Below, piece after piece: positions 21,701 through 29,521 of a stretch of DNA of 64,000 nucleotides. Under the pieces are notes generated by a model. The model saw only the letters and a program-made list of their open reading frames with translations. It had not been told where the DNA came from and made no database searches. The position numbers and the translations under genes were made by a program. Source of the stretch: Methylotenera versatilis 7 (GTDB lineage Bacteria > Pseudomonadota > Gammaproteobacteria > Burkholderiales > Methylophilaceae). Position 1 is the stretch's first letter. Each line of letters starts with the position of its first letter. The stretch lies in assembly GCF_000799165.1 (NCBI RefSeq), contig NZ_JUGF01000001.1, forward strand, positions 1 through 64,000, read 5' to 3'.

Positions 21701-22311
21701 TCACGGGTGGCGAAACAAATAGTAGCGCTAGCGCGCCAATTATACTTGCTGGCTCTGGTGAAACTGCTCCTGGTGAAATAACTGTAAAACCAGGCTCCCG
21801 CATACCGGGTGTGTCACTACATAATCTAAATGCTAATGTGAGTTATGACGTTACGCCGAACTGGACAGTAGGTTTAAGTGCGGTGATGCATTCCTGGTCT
21901 TACTTACGTGGTAATGAAAACAATGAGCATAGGAAGGGGGTTGCAAGGCCTGTATTCATTAAAGAGTTTGATGCGAATGGTGTACCAACTGGATTCAGAA
22001 CTGTCTATCGGCAACCAACTACCAACCCAGGAAAAATCCCTGGTTATACGGTATTTAATTTCCAAACCAGTTACAAGTTCAATCAAGAGTGGACGGCTAG
22101 CATGTTGGTGAATAACGTTTTTGATAGGGAGTATTTTAGTGCTGGTCGTTTAGGTGTTAATCCTTTTTCACCCAGCATTAATGGAGCTATTGGCCCGGAC
22201 GGCTACAACCATAATTCTGGCGATTGGCTCAGCACCAACTTTGTTGCACCTGGTGCACCGAGAGGTATTTGGTTTAGCTTGAATTGGCAGTTTGTACCGG
22301 ATAAGAAGTAA
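18781..22311 (+). CDS. TonB-dependent receptor with N-terminal STN signalling domain
   Basis: 1176 residues, long for the family. A signal peptide ends at ANA. An STN domain covers about 35-115 (FNIPAGDLTNALSLYAANAG). The plug domain (about 140-270) has PGNVQSITAKEIKES and the GTLGGAISVKTK segment; a 22-stranded barrel follows, ending in WQFVPDKK. The STN domain marks a transducer that contacts the FecR-like protein encoded upstream. A long insert at about 440-640 contains several unique loops, possibly extracellular. AAAGAGACATT precedes the ATG. Substrate unknown: a ferric siderophore is usual but not shown. Codon composition changes near 19130, at the STN/plug junction. Confidence 0.92.
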   Translation: MLNLSHAFQKNVLAAAISAFAIHSPVANAEPLKTNIPAQSFNIPAGDLTNALSLYAANAGVLLPFDSTLTEGKHTQGLKGQYTVKDGFTTLLKDSGLEIINNKKGELELRKAPTVKVSENNLPIDVELDQVQVRAKRFYEIGPLPGLGLTKDQIPGNVQSITAKEIKESHSLSITDLMNKKLQSVTVNDYQGNPFQMDVQYRGFTAGPQIGTPQGLSVFFDGIRVNEPFGDVVNWDMIPMNAIANFDVFPGSNPLFGLGTLGGAISVKTKDGFNNEGVDAEVLTGSFGRKQLQVEGGINNGTFALFGAGNFFMEDGWRDNSPSKVNQFFGKASYRGDKLDLSFSSLIVGNDLVGNGVVPTNFYEQDRNSVFTSPDTTKNRLAQFQLSGNYFVNDNFTVTGQVYRRNSKRKQKNADVYTDYDNQTVSQNFKEGDQFTCQFNSTNKYGIPDYVVIDLPDPNDLSSSAFLNELFSNGVADFDLLGSDAFNRELPQYYADLLKDQLDYYANPTQYVYTNKFPSNRTFFGEETSFSNGEVSYIARVDGFSNDFAVSSLASLGVDFEIFSGLGATNYYTEDGVKHIVAFRQAANGEACLNTQTNSNANVGLGYNTLFDPVTNQPRTVDGLYDGGEGYVEGIPTAVITDNRINQIVDGFSTQLNWNLDHHKFMIGASIDSAYAEYNNSQRLGFFDAKRNGKIDPDRALDIYAAADRGISNNNFDGTSRTKSLYFSETWSPVETFHMTGAVRYNETQVNSTLAARDFGASEISLSDILNTPNLFEICPNGVCSGELGYRLAPFNLQFGEAAEKFSYYSLNPSLGATWQAKKNLNLYANWAQGARTPSVVELGCALDKTPTAFGLDANGNQVFVPRSVANGRSCQLPSGLSGDPYLPQVKAETFDLGMRGHWADAIEWNLGYYRTELKDDIYMVTYFGNQNFFDSIGKTRRQGIEMGMNGDIGKARFSLNYALTDAKFRSTFVTGGETNSSASAPIILAGSGETAPGEITVKPGSRIPGVSLHNLNANVSYDVTPNWTVGLSAVMHSWSYLRGNENNEHRKGVARPVFIKEFDANGVPTGFRTVYRQPTTNPGKIPGYTVFNFQTSYKFNQEWTASMLVNNVFDREYFSAGRLGVNPFSPSINGAIGPDGYNHNSGDWLSTNFVAPGAPRGIWFSLNWQFVPDKK

Positions 22312-22614
22312 GGCTATAAAAACAGAACAAAAAGCAGGGCATTTGCAACTGCCCTATAAAGCATTCAATCGCAACCATATTAGTACTTTACGAGGCGCTA
22401 AATGAGTTGTGATGAATTGGAGTAGCAGGCAGCCACAAATACCTGCTTATCAAACAATAGGGGACGGACCACGATTAATTGCTAACTTTGGGCTTTTAAA
22501 CTGGATTCTCCCTTGTGGAGCATCCGTGCGGAATCTCTGCTACACCTTTCGCGGGAATAACGGATAAGACGTGAGCAATATCAATTGAGGCTCAATAATT
22601 TGAGTAATTAAAAC
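22312..22614. other. Intergenic region with a weak hairpin
   Basis: About 300 bp with no clear gene. AGGGCA / TGCCCT (22336-22341 and 22350-22355) could form a short hairpin after the receptor gene, but there is no U-tract, so terminator status is uncertain. Confidence 0.35.
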
Positions 22615-22854
22615 ATGTTAATAAAGTATACAAAAACATCAGCAGATTTAAACGATGTGGATGCTATTAACCTCGCTGAAATTGTGCGCGAGGTCAATCA
22701 ACATGGATTTTATTCAGCATATTGCGCTATTCTGATGCGCCATATTGATGACCATGATGTGCTTATAGGTGAGATCAAGAAAATGGCGATACGCGCTAAT
22801 TTGCAAGTAACATTTAATACAACTGAGACTATTTGTATTTTTGAGGCATTTTGA
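22615..22854 (+). CDS. Small hypothetical protein
   Basis: 79 residues, beginning MLIKYTKTSADLNDVDAIN. No signal peptide, membrane helix or known motif. The composition is protein-like (alternating hydrophobic and charged residues, HIDDHDVLIGEIKKMAI), but no good ribosome-binding site precedes the ATG. It could be a real small gene or chance; neighbours give no clue. Confidence 0.35.
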   Translation: MLIKYTKTSADLNDVDAINLAEIVREVNQHGFYSAYCAILMRHIDDHDVLIGEIKKMAIRANLQVTFNTTETICIFEAF

Positions 22855-23007
22855 TACTTGCCTCAATTATTCGCTAAGTAGAGGTTTTTTAACACCCACT
22901 ATGGTTGAGTTTCAATGAGTCGCACAAAGCGGGCCGTCATACGAATTTGAGCCAGAGTTTGAAACTGAACTCATTATGACCTAAGTGATGTGGTTGCCAA
23001 TAACGTA

Positions 23008-23259
23008 TCAAGATTTACATGCCACACTGACTTCACGGCGTTGAATGGTGTAGTTTTCCAATTGGTCTGATGTATAGAACCCATTTGGGCAAATGGATCG
23101 TGCCTGTTGCCAGCATTCGTTCCAAGTCAAAAATCCGCTGCAGGTAAGTGTTCTCCACTTATGTGAATCTAGGTTAGCAACTTTAGGGCTTTGCGCGCAG
23201 CCAGCTAGTAGTGCCAGTGACATGGCTATTAATCCAAGCTTTACCAAGTTCCTCATCAT
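23008..23259 (-). CDS. Small predicted lipoprotein
   Basis: 83 residues with a lipoprotein signal: positive MMRNLVK, hydrophobic core, lipobox LLAGC. The mature part is short and has four further cysteines (TCSGFLTWNECWQQARSICP and C81), suggesting disulfides. GAGGAGAG lies just upstream of the double ATG. It lies about 50 bp downstream of the divergence-free minus-strand peroxiredoxin gene, so the two may be co-transcribed. Function unknown. Confidence 0.8.
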   Translation of the reverse strand: MMRNLVKLGLIAMSLALLAGCAQSPKVANLDSHKWRTLTCSGFLTWNECWQQARSICPNGFYTSDQLENYTIQRREVSVACKS

Positions 23260-23307
23260 CTCTCCTCAATACGGGCTATATGCAGATAGATTTATATATG
23301 ACTTAAG

Positions 23308-23841
23308 CTATTTGAGTTTCGTTAAATCATCAATAATTTCTTGAGAGTGTTTTGATGTGTTCACGTTCAGATAGATTTTTTCTAGCTTGCCTGCAGGGTT
23401 AATTAAAAAAGTATAGCGTTTGGCAATTTTGATAAAGCCTAAATTGGTTAAGGCATTGTATTCTTTGGCTGCTCTGCCATCCTCATCGCTCAATAGCGGA
23501 AAAGGCAGATGATATTTTTTTGCAAATTCTGCATGACTGCGGCTATCGTCTACGCTGATTCCCACTACTTTTGCGCCTAGTTTTTCTAGTTTGTGCAAAT
23601 CATCTCTAAACTGGCAGGCTTCTTTCGTGCAACCGGGTGTGTCATCTTTGGGATAAAAATACAGCACTAAATATTGCCCTGCATAATCGGATAAGTAATG
23701 CGTTTGGCCTTCTGCATCATTTAATGTGAAGCTAGGTGCATTGTCGCCAACTTTTAAAATATTGGATGAGTTTGAATAATGGCGATAACCAAAAAATGCC
23801 AATATTAGAACGGCAATGTAAAATAATATTTTTAGCATCAT
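23308..23841 (-). CDS. Membrane-anchored peroxiredoxin (Bcp/PrxQ type)
   Basis: 177 residues. An N-terminal hydrophobic helix (about residues 4-19) should anchor it facing the periplasm. The thioredoxin-fold domain starts at VGDNAPSFTLNDAEG. The peroxidatic cysteine is Cys71 in DDTPGCTKEAC and Cys76 is the likely resolving cysteine, the CX4C spacing of PrxQ enzymes. These reduce hydroperoxides using thioredoxin-like donors. Cytosolic Bcp proteins lack the anchor, so this is a periplasmic variant by inference. It is the last chromosomal gene before the integrated element. Confidence 0.9.
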   Translation of the reverse strand: MMLKILFYIAVLILAFFGYRHYSNSSNILKVGDNAPSFTLNDAEGQTHYLSDYAGQYLVLYFYPKDDTPGCTKEACQFRDDLHKLEKLGAKVVGISVDDSRSHAEFAKKYHLPFPLLSDEDGRAAKEYNALTNLGFIKIAKRYTFLINPAGKLEKIYLNVNTSKHSQEIIDDLTKLK

Positions 23842-24037
23842 GGTCTTTGTTATGAGTCTTTGTAAGTATTGGTGTGCAAAATCGACAATAAGTTTATGTT
23901 AGTGCTGACAATTAATGCGCGCTAACACACACGATATGCTTTGAAATATGGATTTTGCAGACTAGTTTGCAAGCTGAAAATAATCATATTTTAAATATGC
24001 CCTGACAACTATATAATACAAGCCTTCTAAAGAAGTT

Positions 24038-24113
24038 GCCCCCGTAGCTCAGTGGATAGAGCATCCCCCTCCTAAGGGGAGGGTCACACGTTCGATTCGT
24101 GTCGGGGGTACCA
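24038..24113 (+). tRNA. tRNA-Arg (anticodon CCU), element integration site
   Basis: 76 nt with encoded CCA. Acceptor GCCCCCG pairs with CGGGGGT (one G-U pair). The anticodon stem TCCCC/GGGGA holds the loop CTCCTAA, giving CCU. The 3' two-thirds (from 24064) are duplicated exactly at 58923-58972. Integration at this end therefore leaves the tRNA intact here and a 50-bp tRNA fragment at the far end. Confidence 0.97.
24064..24113 (+). repeat. attL: 50-bp direct repeat within tRNA-Arg
   Basis: Identical over 50 bases to 58923-58972. It begins TCCCCCTCC in the anticodon arm and ends at the CCA. Flanks differ on both sides. Confidence 0.95.
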
Positions 24114-24213
24114 TTTATAAAGCATAGTACTTTGATTTTAAAGAAAATACTATGGTTTTATATCATTCCATATAATTCTATTTCACTATATATCATTATA
24201 TTTTTAATATATG

Positions 24214-24234
24214 ACTGTACCAAATTTGCACCAA
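24214..24234 (+). repeat. Left subterminal 21-bp direct repeat, candidate integrase arm site
   Basis: The core CTGTACCAAATTTGCACCAA, with one extra 5' A, recurs identically at 58844-58864 in the same orientation. This copy is 100 bp inside attL. The position suits an arm-type binding site for the integrase or excision factor; that role is inference. Confidence 0.6.
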
Positions 24235-24369
24235 GGTCATTTAAATGGTGTGCCTATTGGGTTTTAGAGACGTGGATAAGTATTTATCCATAAGTATATG
24301 TTTATAAAGAAATTATTTTTTATTTTATTATTTACATTTTATTATACTTAGGTATACTTTTATTTAAAT

Positions 24370-24762
24370 ATGAAGACAGACAATTCATTTAAAGCAATTC
24401 GGTACAGCCTAATCAACAGAAGAACTGATGGGCTGTTTAAATGCATTGAGCGGATCGAAAGTTTAATACGCTTTTCATTTAAACGAATTATGTTTAACTA
24501 TCGATTTCCAAGTTCAGAGAGTATTGCTTTCCGTAGATTTCATGAAAAACGCGATTCAGAAGTTTTTTGTAAATGGTTACTTACTGTTTTTTTAAAATCA
24601 TTAAAGGTATTAGTTGACGTGCTGATTGTAATTGAGCGCGTATTGATTAGTCAGCTAACAAAGCAGTTATTCGAGCGACCACCGCTTTTAAAATCGCGTC
24701 ACATTGTCGATATTAATTTAACGCAACGACTCCTACCCGCACCGATTTCACTGAGCGCATAG
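24370..24762 (+). CDS. Hypothetical basic helical protein
   Basis: 130 residues, rich in Arg/Lys and hydrophobic residues (FSFKRIMFNYRF, FLKSLKVLVDVLIVIERVLI). It probably forms amphipathic helices. No recognised domain and no clear ribosome-binding site. It is the first candidate gene inside the left end, upstream of the AlpA-like gene, where excision-control genes often lie; that is position only. Confidence 0.4.
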   Translation: MKTDNSFKAIRYSLINRRTDGLFKCIERIESLIRFSFKRIMFNYRFPSSESIAFRRFHEKRDSEVFCKWLLTVFLKSLKVLVDVLIVIERVLISQLTKQLFERPPLLKSRHIVDINLTQRLLPAPISLSA

Positions 24763-24851
24763 AAGCCTCTTTTCAAGCCCTCGGGGGCATTCGGGTGCGC
24801 CCACATAAAATCCCATAGTTCTGGGCTGTAACTTCGTTATTGGAGTACAGC

Positions 24852-25196
24852 ATGCAGTCAAATTTACAAACAACACAGTCAGAAAAGCAACAACAGCATT
24901 TAGAAATTCTTGATCCTAAAACCATATTTGTCGGCGTGGATTACGTTGCCGCGCTTCTAGGTGAAGAGCTTAGTACCATCTACAACAAATCTCATTCGGG
25001 GCGTCTTCCATTCCCTGTCTACAAGCCCACCAGTAGTTCTGTCAGATTCAAGTACAGTGAAATAATGGAGTGGGTTCAGAATTTAAAGCCGATTCAATCA
25101 CGAAATAATAAAAGTAAAACAGACGCCTCGGTAAAGCGCGGCCGTGGGAGGCCACCAAAAAGACTACCAGACTCTGTGGCGGGTGGTTCTTTATGA
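24852..25196 (+). CDS. AlpA/MerR-like helix-turn-helix protein with C-terminal AT-hook
   Basis: 114 residues from ATG 24852, preceded by TGGAG; a TTG at 24840 would add four residues. The central segment (VGVDYVAALLGEELSTIYNKSHSGRLPFPVYKPTS, residues about 25-60) has the winged-HTH pattern of AlpA/excisionase-type DNA-binding proteins. The tail KRGRGRPPKR is an AT-hook. It overlaps the following replication gene by 4 bp (ATGA), so the two are translationally coupled. It may regulate integrase/excision or the rep gene; which is not shown. Confidence 0.75.
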   Translation: MQSNLQTTQSEKQQQHLEILDPKTIFVGVDYVAALLGEELSTIYNKSHSGRLPFPVYKPTSSSVRFKYSEIMEWVQNLKPIQSRNNKSKTDASVKRGRGRPPKRLPDSVAGGSL

Positions 25197-26083
25197 GCAA
25201 ATTGAATAATTGTGAAATAGAGGCAATTAAACAACGAGCTGAGTTAGTAGCGTCTCATTTACCGTTCTGTCACAAAGGATATTCCACACTTCCAAACATA
25301 TTCTCAGGAAATAGCCTATTTGCAGCCACAGATGGGAAGTCAAAGTCTAAATCCCTTCAAATTTATGAAGAAGAAGTAAAGGTATATACACCTTCGAAGA
25401 GGTACGAAATATATTTCGTAGGTGAACCATTATCTCAATCTGACTTAACCACATATTTAAGAATTATTTCTCTGTATGGTATAGGTGGAACTAGGTTGGG
25501 TGAAAATATTTGGGTCAAATTACATGAGTTTCTAACTGAAGAAAAATCATCTGCGTCGTCACAAGCTTATGCTCGTTTTGAAGTTACGGTTCGAAGGCTC
25601 TACAACACAGAAGTAATTATTACTAGGCCAAATATGCCTCCGTTTTATTGTAGGTTAGTCTCTGGCCGCACGCCTGTTTTTATTGGTAATGGTAACAAGA
25701 AGATGCTCGAAATTTCTATCGAACGAACACTTCGTGATGCATTACAAATAGATGGATACTCATATATCAGTTTGAATGAAAGATTTAGCCTGGGGAATAA
25801 CCAACTCGCTTTATGGTTGCACACGTACTACACAAGGCACGCGGAACCATATCCGATCACAGCTAGGTTTGTGTTCGAAAATTCAGGGGCTCGCGCAAAG
25901 GATTTTACAAGATGGATACGTTGTACTTTGGTGCAGGCAGTTGAGAAATTTAAGCCGTTGAATGGATGGTATCTACACCTCGATTTTAAAAATGGGCTTG
26001 ATCAAGTTAAGCTACATTGCAAAAAGCCAGCCACGGCGAGCCAAGAAAAATACCTTAAAGATAGAGGTATTAATGTTGAATAA
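25193..26083 (+). CDS. TrfA-like plasmid replication initiator
   Basis: 296 residues. The segment YEIYFVGEPLSQSDLTTYLRIISLYG (about 75-100) resembles the GEeLsQxDxxvwL region of TrfA-type Rep proteins. The second half (SLGNNQLALWLHTYYTRHAEPYPI) fits the second winged helix of these initiators. Rep proteins bind iterons and open the origin; five iterons begin 5 bp after the stop codon. It is coupled to the upstream AlpA-like gene by a 4-bp overlap. The family assignment rests on these motifs plus the iterons. Confidence 0.75.
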   Translation: MSKLNNCEIEAIKQRAELVASHLPFCHKGYSTLPNIFSGNSLFAATDGKSKSKSLQIYEEEVKVYTPSKRYEIYFVGEPLSQSDLTTYLRIISLYGIGGTRLGENIWVKLHEFLTEEKSSASSQAYARFEVTVRRLYNTEVIITRPNMPPFYCRLVSGRTPVFIGNGNKKMLEISIERTLRDALQIDGYSYISLNERFSLGNNQLALWLHTYYTRHAEPYPITARFVFENSGARAKDFTRWIRCTLVQAVEKFKPLNGWYLHLDFKNGLDQVKLHCKKPATASQEKYLKDRGINVE

Positions 26084-26087
26084 TCAA

Positions 26088-26213
26088 AAGTCCGACGGCT
26101 ATGTCTTTTCACTTAAAAAAGTCCGACGACTATGTCTTAAAGTACCGACGACTATGTCTTAAAACTATGCTTAAAGTCCGACGACTATGTCCGAAAGTCC
26201 GACGACTATGTCC
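26088..26213 (+). repeat. Five iterons: putative oriV
   Basis: Five direct copies of AAGTCCGACGACTATGTC start at 26088, 26119, 26140, 26174 and 26195. The first has GGC for GAC and the third carries an extra A. Start-to-start distances of 31, 21, 34 and 21 bp place most copies on the same helix face. AT-rich DNA follows (26214-26300). Next to a TrfA-like gene this is a classic iteron replication origin. Confidence 0.9.
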
Positions 26214-27047
26214 CAAAAATCAAAATTTTAATTTTAATACATGAGGAAATAATCAATAAGAACAGTGGGTTAGATTGAATTTAAATATTCAATAAAATTG
26301 GGCTAATAAGTATTTAACAAGTCTTTTAATAAGACTTTAATAATTAGGATAATTTTGATTGTGGATATCTTTTTACGCAAAACAATGAATTCGCTAGCGC
26401 TCATGCTTTTTTTAAAAGCCCTCTGGCGGATGCGCTGAAGCGCAACCGTCCTCAACCCAATCGCGTTCCACGCTCTTGGGAGGATCCTTCCAGGGACCAC
26501 CCACCAGCTTTGCTGGTGGACGGGTAATTCAAAAGCGGTCTGCAGGAAAAGGAGCACGTGAGATCTGCAAATAAAAGTGGAGTTAAAAGTAAATAGAACG
26601 AAAAAGCAGTCAATAGCTTTACCACAGGCCACAGCGTAGCGGAGCCGAAGGCGAGCAACGAATGGGCGCGGATAAAGGCGTAGCGAACTATTGACGGCTT
26701 TGTAGTGATTTAAGCTTTGGCATTGGTTGGTGGTTGGTTTTAACCGCCAACCGTTGCCCATCGGCGAGATGGTTTTGATCTTGAATTTGTGTAAATTTAA
26801 CTTACCAATAATTTACTTTTATTTAGTCAAATTCCCTGCTTTTCTTAACAAGAAAACGACATGTTTTGCTTGTCCAAAACAGACAATAAATTTAACTGTA
26901 TTTTTGTTGAATAAAAACAGTAAATCAACAGTAAGTAATTGAAAATAAAGGATAAATAGCCTTGTTAGTGTTTGAGTTTAGGAGTAATATTTAAGTGTTG
27001 ATACAGCATTAATTTCATTATTATTTAATCTAAAAAAGGAGCAATTT
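26214..27047. other. Non-coding structured segment downstream of the iterons
   Basis: 834 bp without a convincing gene. 26214-26370 is AT-rich. 26400-26700 is more GC-rich and has short hairpins, for example CCACCAGC/GCTGGTGG near 26500-26520. 26719-26758 is an imperfect 17-bp inverted repeat (14 of 17 paired, 6-base loop). 26760-27040 is again very AT-rich. The layout could suit an origin accessory region, single-strand origin or oriT; none is proven. A 152-codon minus-strand frame through it reads as low-complexity artefact. Confidence 0.5.
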
Positions 27048-27512
27048 ATGCAAGTTACCCAAGATAATTTATTTGAGTATTTCGTACCTGTAAAGTCAGA
27101 ATTTAAAGAAAAATCTTTGATATTGCTGACGGAAGATTACATGTTTGGGAAACGACTAATAGCGGTTGTCCACTGGCTCAACAGAAAGGTGAGTCTTACC
27201 TTCGCGGATGGCGTTTACAACAGTTCTCAAGTTCAAAACGGGATGGAGGAAGTTTTCACTGTTGAGTCGTTATTTCCGTCATATTTAGATAAAGAATATT
27301 TCAAAACCATGGGCGATGGTCATTTTGATGTTTCAAACAACCGCGGGTGGTCAGGGTCGGGTTGGAGTCAAAAAGTTCTAAATGAGATGGACGAATATCA
27401 AAATTACATATTGAGAAAAGTACGAGAAGCGCAAAATTTGCTGGATGAAGTTGGAGAAAATAATCCCGTTAACGAACAAATTCGTTCTGAAGTCCGCTCA
27501 ATATTTAATTAA
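27048..27512 (+). CDS. Hypothetical cytoplasmic protein
   Basis: 154 residues with a strong AAAAGGAGCAATTT upstream of the ATG. No signal peptide or membrane helix. It contains HWLNRKVSLTFADGVYNSSQ, and its C-terminal third is helical and charged (VLNEMDEYQNYILRKVREAQ). It heads a run of same-strand genes up to 32635. Not recognised. Confidence 0.75.
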   Translation: MQVTQDNLFEYFVPVKSEFKEKSLILLTEDYMFGKRLIAVVHWLNRKVSLTFADGVYNSSQVQNGMEEVFTVESLFPSYLDKEYFKTMGDGHFDVSNNRGWSGSGWSQKVLNEMDEYQNYILRKVREAQNLLDEVGENNPVNEQIRSEVRSIFN

Positions 27513-27523
27513 ACCCTCCCCCG

Positions 27524-27544
27524 CGCGGATGGCCTCCATCCGCG
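27524..27544 (+). other. 9-bp perfect hairpin between genes
   Basis: CGCGGATGG / CCATCCGCG with a 3-base loop, 12 bp after a stop codon and 23 bp before the next start. No U-tract follows; it may be an mRNA processing or stability element. Confidence 0.55.
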
Positions 27545-27567
27545 AGGAAATAGGAATAGGAGTCGTT

Positions 27568-27798
27568 ATGTCTGTTTTGAAAACCATCACAAACAATCTT
27601 GAGTCACCAACTTTGCAAATTGGCCTTGAATGCATTAACAAAGCGGATAGCGCTGAAGACGCCATTCGTAAGTTCCCTATTCATTCTGGCGAAATTGCGC
27701 TGGCAGCGATGGCGCTGCTTCTAACAGATGACGCGGCGCAAAATGAAATTTTTGAATATGTATCAAATCTTATTTTAGTTCATGACGAACTCTATTAA
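27568..27798 (+). CDS. Small hypothetical protein
   Basis: 76 residues from ATG 27568, with TAGGAG upstream; the frame is open further upstream but runs into the previous gene. The sequence is helical and acidic (LECINKADSAEDAIRKFPIHSGEIALAAMALLLTDDAAQNEIFEYV). No known motif. It lies between the two neighbouring genes with short gaps, probably in the same operon. Confidence 0.7.
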   Translation: MSVLKTITNNLESPTLQIGLECINKADSAEDAIRKFPIHSGEIALAAMALLLTDDAAQNEIFEYVSNLILVHDELY

Positions 27799-27817
27799 TT
27801 TGAAAAAGGGGAACCTC

Positions 27818-29452
27818 ATGAATGATTTAAAAACACCAACCAGCCTATTTAAGCGGATTGTCTCAGCTGTGACGTTGATTTGTTTCTCATCGTCAATACT
27901 GGTTGTGCCAAGCGCACAAGCAGGTACAACAGTAGATATTGCCCCTTCGTCTGGAATCTCCTCGACTTGGGCAAACCTTTCTGCTCAACCTAATAACTGG
28001 GTGAGCATGCCTAATTCACGTGGTTATGGCCAGAACGTAAAGTGGCCAAAGCTAAACTACACCAAGATTGCAGAATCCACATGGTCGGCAGACCGCACCA
28101 ATGAAAACCAAGCTGCATTCGACTGGAAAATGATTGAAGGTGAGCGCTGGATTACCAATGGCCGTGAAGAGCTAGGACAAGCTGGCGTACCAAGTTCGCA
28201 GATTTCATCACGCATTAATGCTTTACCGAAAACCTCAGCTTATGTGTTCGCAGCCTATAGCCCAACCAACGCAGAACTTGTGATTGAGATTCAGAAAGTT
28301 GAAAAAACGCCAAATGGTCAGCTGATCGTCTATCGCGCAGATTACACCCCGCATCATGGTGAATATAATCGTTGGAAACGTGACTATTTAACGCCATCGG
28401 AAAATGCGGATCCAACTAAATTGGGATACAACCCATTCCAAAACTTCAAAGGTGCAACCAACGACAATGCTTTCCATAATATTTCATGGGAAGCGGTTGG
28501 TGTAGCCGTTGGTATGGCCATGCGTGCGAGTGATGCACACATTGGTTATATTGCGTCCGATAAATCGCGCTTTACTCAAAAAGTGAAAAAATCGGGGGGA
28601 ATGTTAAAGAAAAAAGTCAAAGTCACAGTGCAGGGCTTTGTTAAACCGCAATGGTTTATTGCCACGCCCCTGGAGGTTCAACCCGAAGGTGGAATGTCTT
28701 CAATTTGCGCGGTAAATAGCGGTGCCGCAACTGGCCACGGCAACACCAGTTCTTGTGACTCTCCTTATCATTTAGTGACAAGCGGCGTATCTATCATGTC
28801 GTGGGCAGGCGGAAATATGCCCGAAACGGAGGAGTTGTTGTACAACTATGTTTACAAAAAATCTAGCTTCACCGTGTTGGCGTTTACGATTTTAACTTTT
28901 GCGTTGACTTGGGGGTTGGCGAGTGCTTTTGCGGCTGTTGTTGGGCCTGCCTCGGCAGCTAGTACTGCGGCAATTGGCAGCGCGGCTGGTTCTGGCATTG
29001 GATCTGCAACAATTGGAGCAATCGGCGCTGGTATTTATGCGGGTACAGCCGTGCTTGCAGGTGCCGATATCGTTGACGCACAAGCGGGATGGGCTGGCAG
29101 TACGGGCAATGGTGTCATGAAACCAAACACGAGCGCCCAGAGCAGGCATGAGAGTGGGCTTAATCAAGGCATTAAAAATAAGCAGATTACGAGTCGAGTT
29201 GGGACAGGTTTGGCGGGCTACCAAAGCCTGTATAAAGGTGATTGCCCTGAAACCATGGCAGGTAAAGATTGTATTGCTGCGGGGCTTGATACTGGCAGTA
29301 TGCACAGAACTGACAGCTATTTGGAGTCCAACGTAGTGCGGCAGTTACGAGAGGCAGAAGTGCGTTGTAAAGCGAAAGGCTTAACGGGTAAGGCTTTAGC
29401 TATTTGTACAGCACCTAAAGCGGGGGCTTGGACAATTAGTACTGGTTTGTAA
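27818..29452 (+). CDS. Large exported protein of unknown function with membrane-like hydrophobic segment
   Basis: 544 residues from ATG 27818 (AAAGGGGAACCTC upstream). A signal peptide ends near AQA/GT. The mature N-terminal domain has many aromatic residues (SWADRTNENQAAFDWKMIEGERWI). A long hydrophobic, Ala/Gly-rich stretch follows at about 352-425 (VLAFTILTFALTWGLASAFAAVVG). The C-terminal tail has paired cysteines (GDCPETMAGKDC; VRCKAKGLTGKALAICTAPK). Neighbours encode lipoproteins and VirB5/VirB6-like proteins, so a role in an envelope complex is likely. A broken copy of its 3' end lies at 39784-39924. Not recognised. Confidence 0.8.
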   Translation: MNDLKTPTSLFKRIVSAVTLICFSSSILVVPSAQAGTTVDIAPSSGISSTWANLSAQPNNWVSMPNSRGYGQNVKWPKLNYTKIAESTWSADRTNENQAAFDWKMIEGERWITNGREELGQAGVPSSQISSRINALPKTSAYVFAAYSPTNAELVIEIQKVEKTPNGQLIVYRADYTPHHGEYNRWKRDYLTPSENADPTKLGYNPFQNFKGATNDNAFHNISWEAVGVAVGMAMRASDAHIGYIASDKSRFTQKVKKSGGMLKKKVKVTVQGFVKPQWFIATPLEVQPEGGMSSICAVNSGAATGHGNTSSCDSPYHLVTSGVSIMSWAGGNMPETEELLYNYVYKKSSFTVLAFTILTFALTWGLASAFAAVVGPASAASTAAIGSAAGSGIGSATIGAIGAGIYAGTAVLAGADIVDAQAGWAGSTGNGVMKPNTSAQSRHESGLNQGIKNKQITSRVGTGLAGYQSLYKGDCPETMAGKDCIAAGLDTGSMHRTDSYLESNVVRQLREAEVRCKAKGLTGKALAICTAPKAGAWTISTGL

Positions 29453-29475
29453 GTCAACTAAAAAATAACTAAAAC

Positions 29476-29507
29476 GTTATACTGTTATAACGTTATACTG
29501 TTATAAC
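29476..29507 (+). promoter_or_regulatory. Tandem 16-bp palindromes, candidate operator
   Basis: GTTATACTGTTATAAC occurs twice back to back (29476-29491, 29492-29507). Each copy is a palindrome with 6-bp arms (GTTATA/TATAAC). They end 14 bp before the start codon of the next lipoprotein gene, just ahead of its GGAGG site. Confidence 0.65.
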
Positions 29508-29521
29508 ATAATGGAGGATAT

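Noticed and set aside
24099-24293. 64-codon frame starting inside tRNA-Arg
   Set aside because: It begins within the tRNA and runs through AT-rich spacer without a ribosome site.
26088-26213. Possible CRISPR array
   Set aside because: Units are spaced 21-34 bp start to start, too short for repeat-spacer structure, and lie beside a Rep gene: iterons.
26303-26761. 152-codon minus-strand frame
   Set aside because: It crosses hairpins and AT-rich non-coding sequence, has no ribosome site and its protein looks unnatural.
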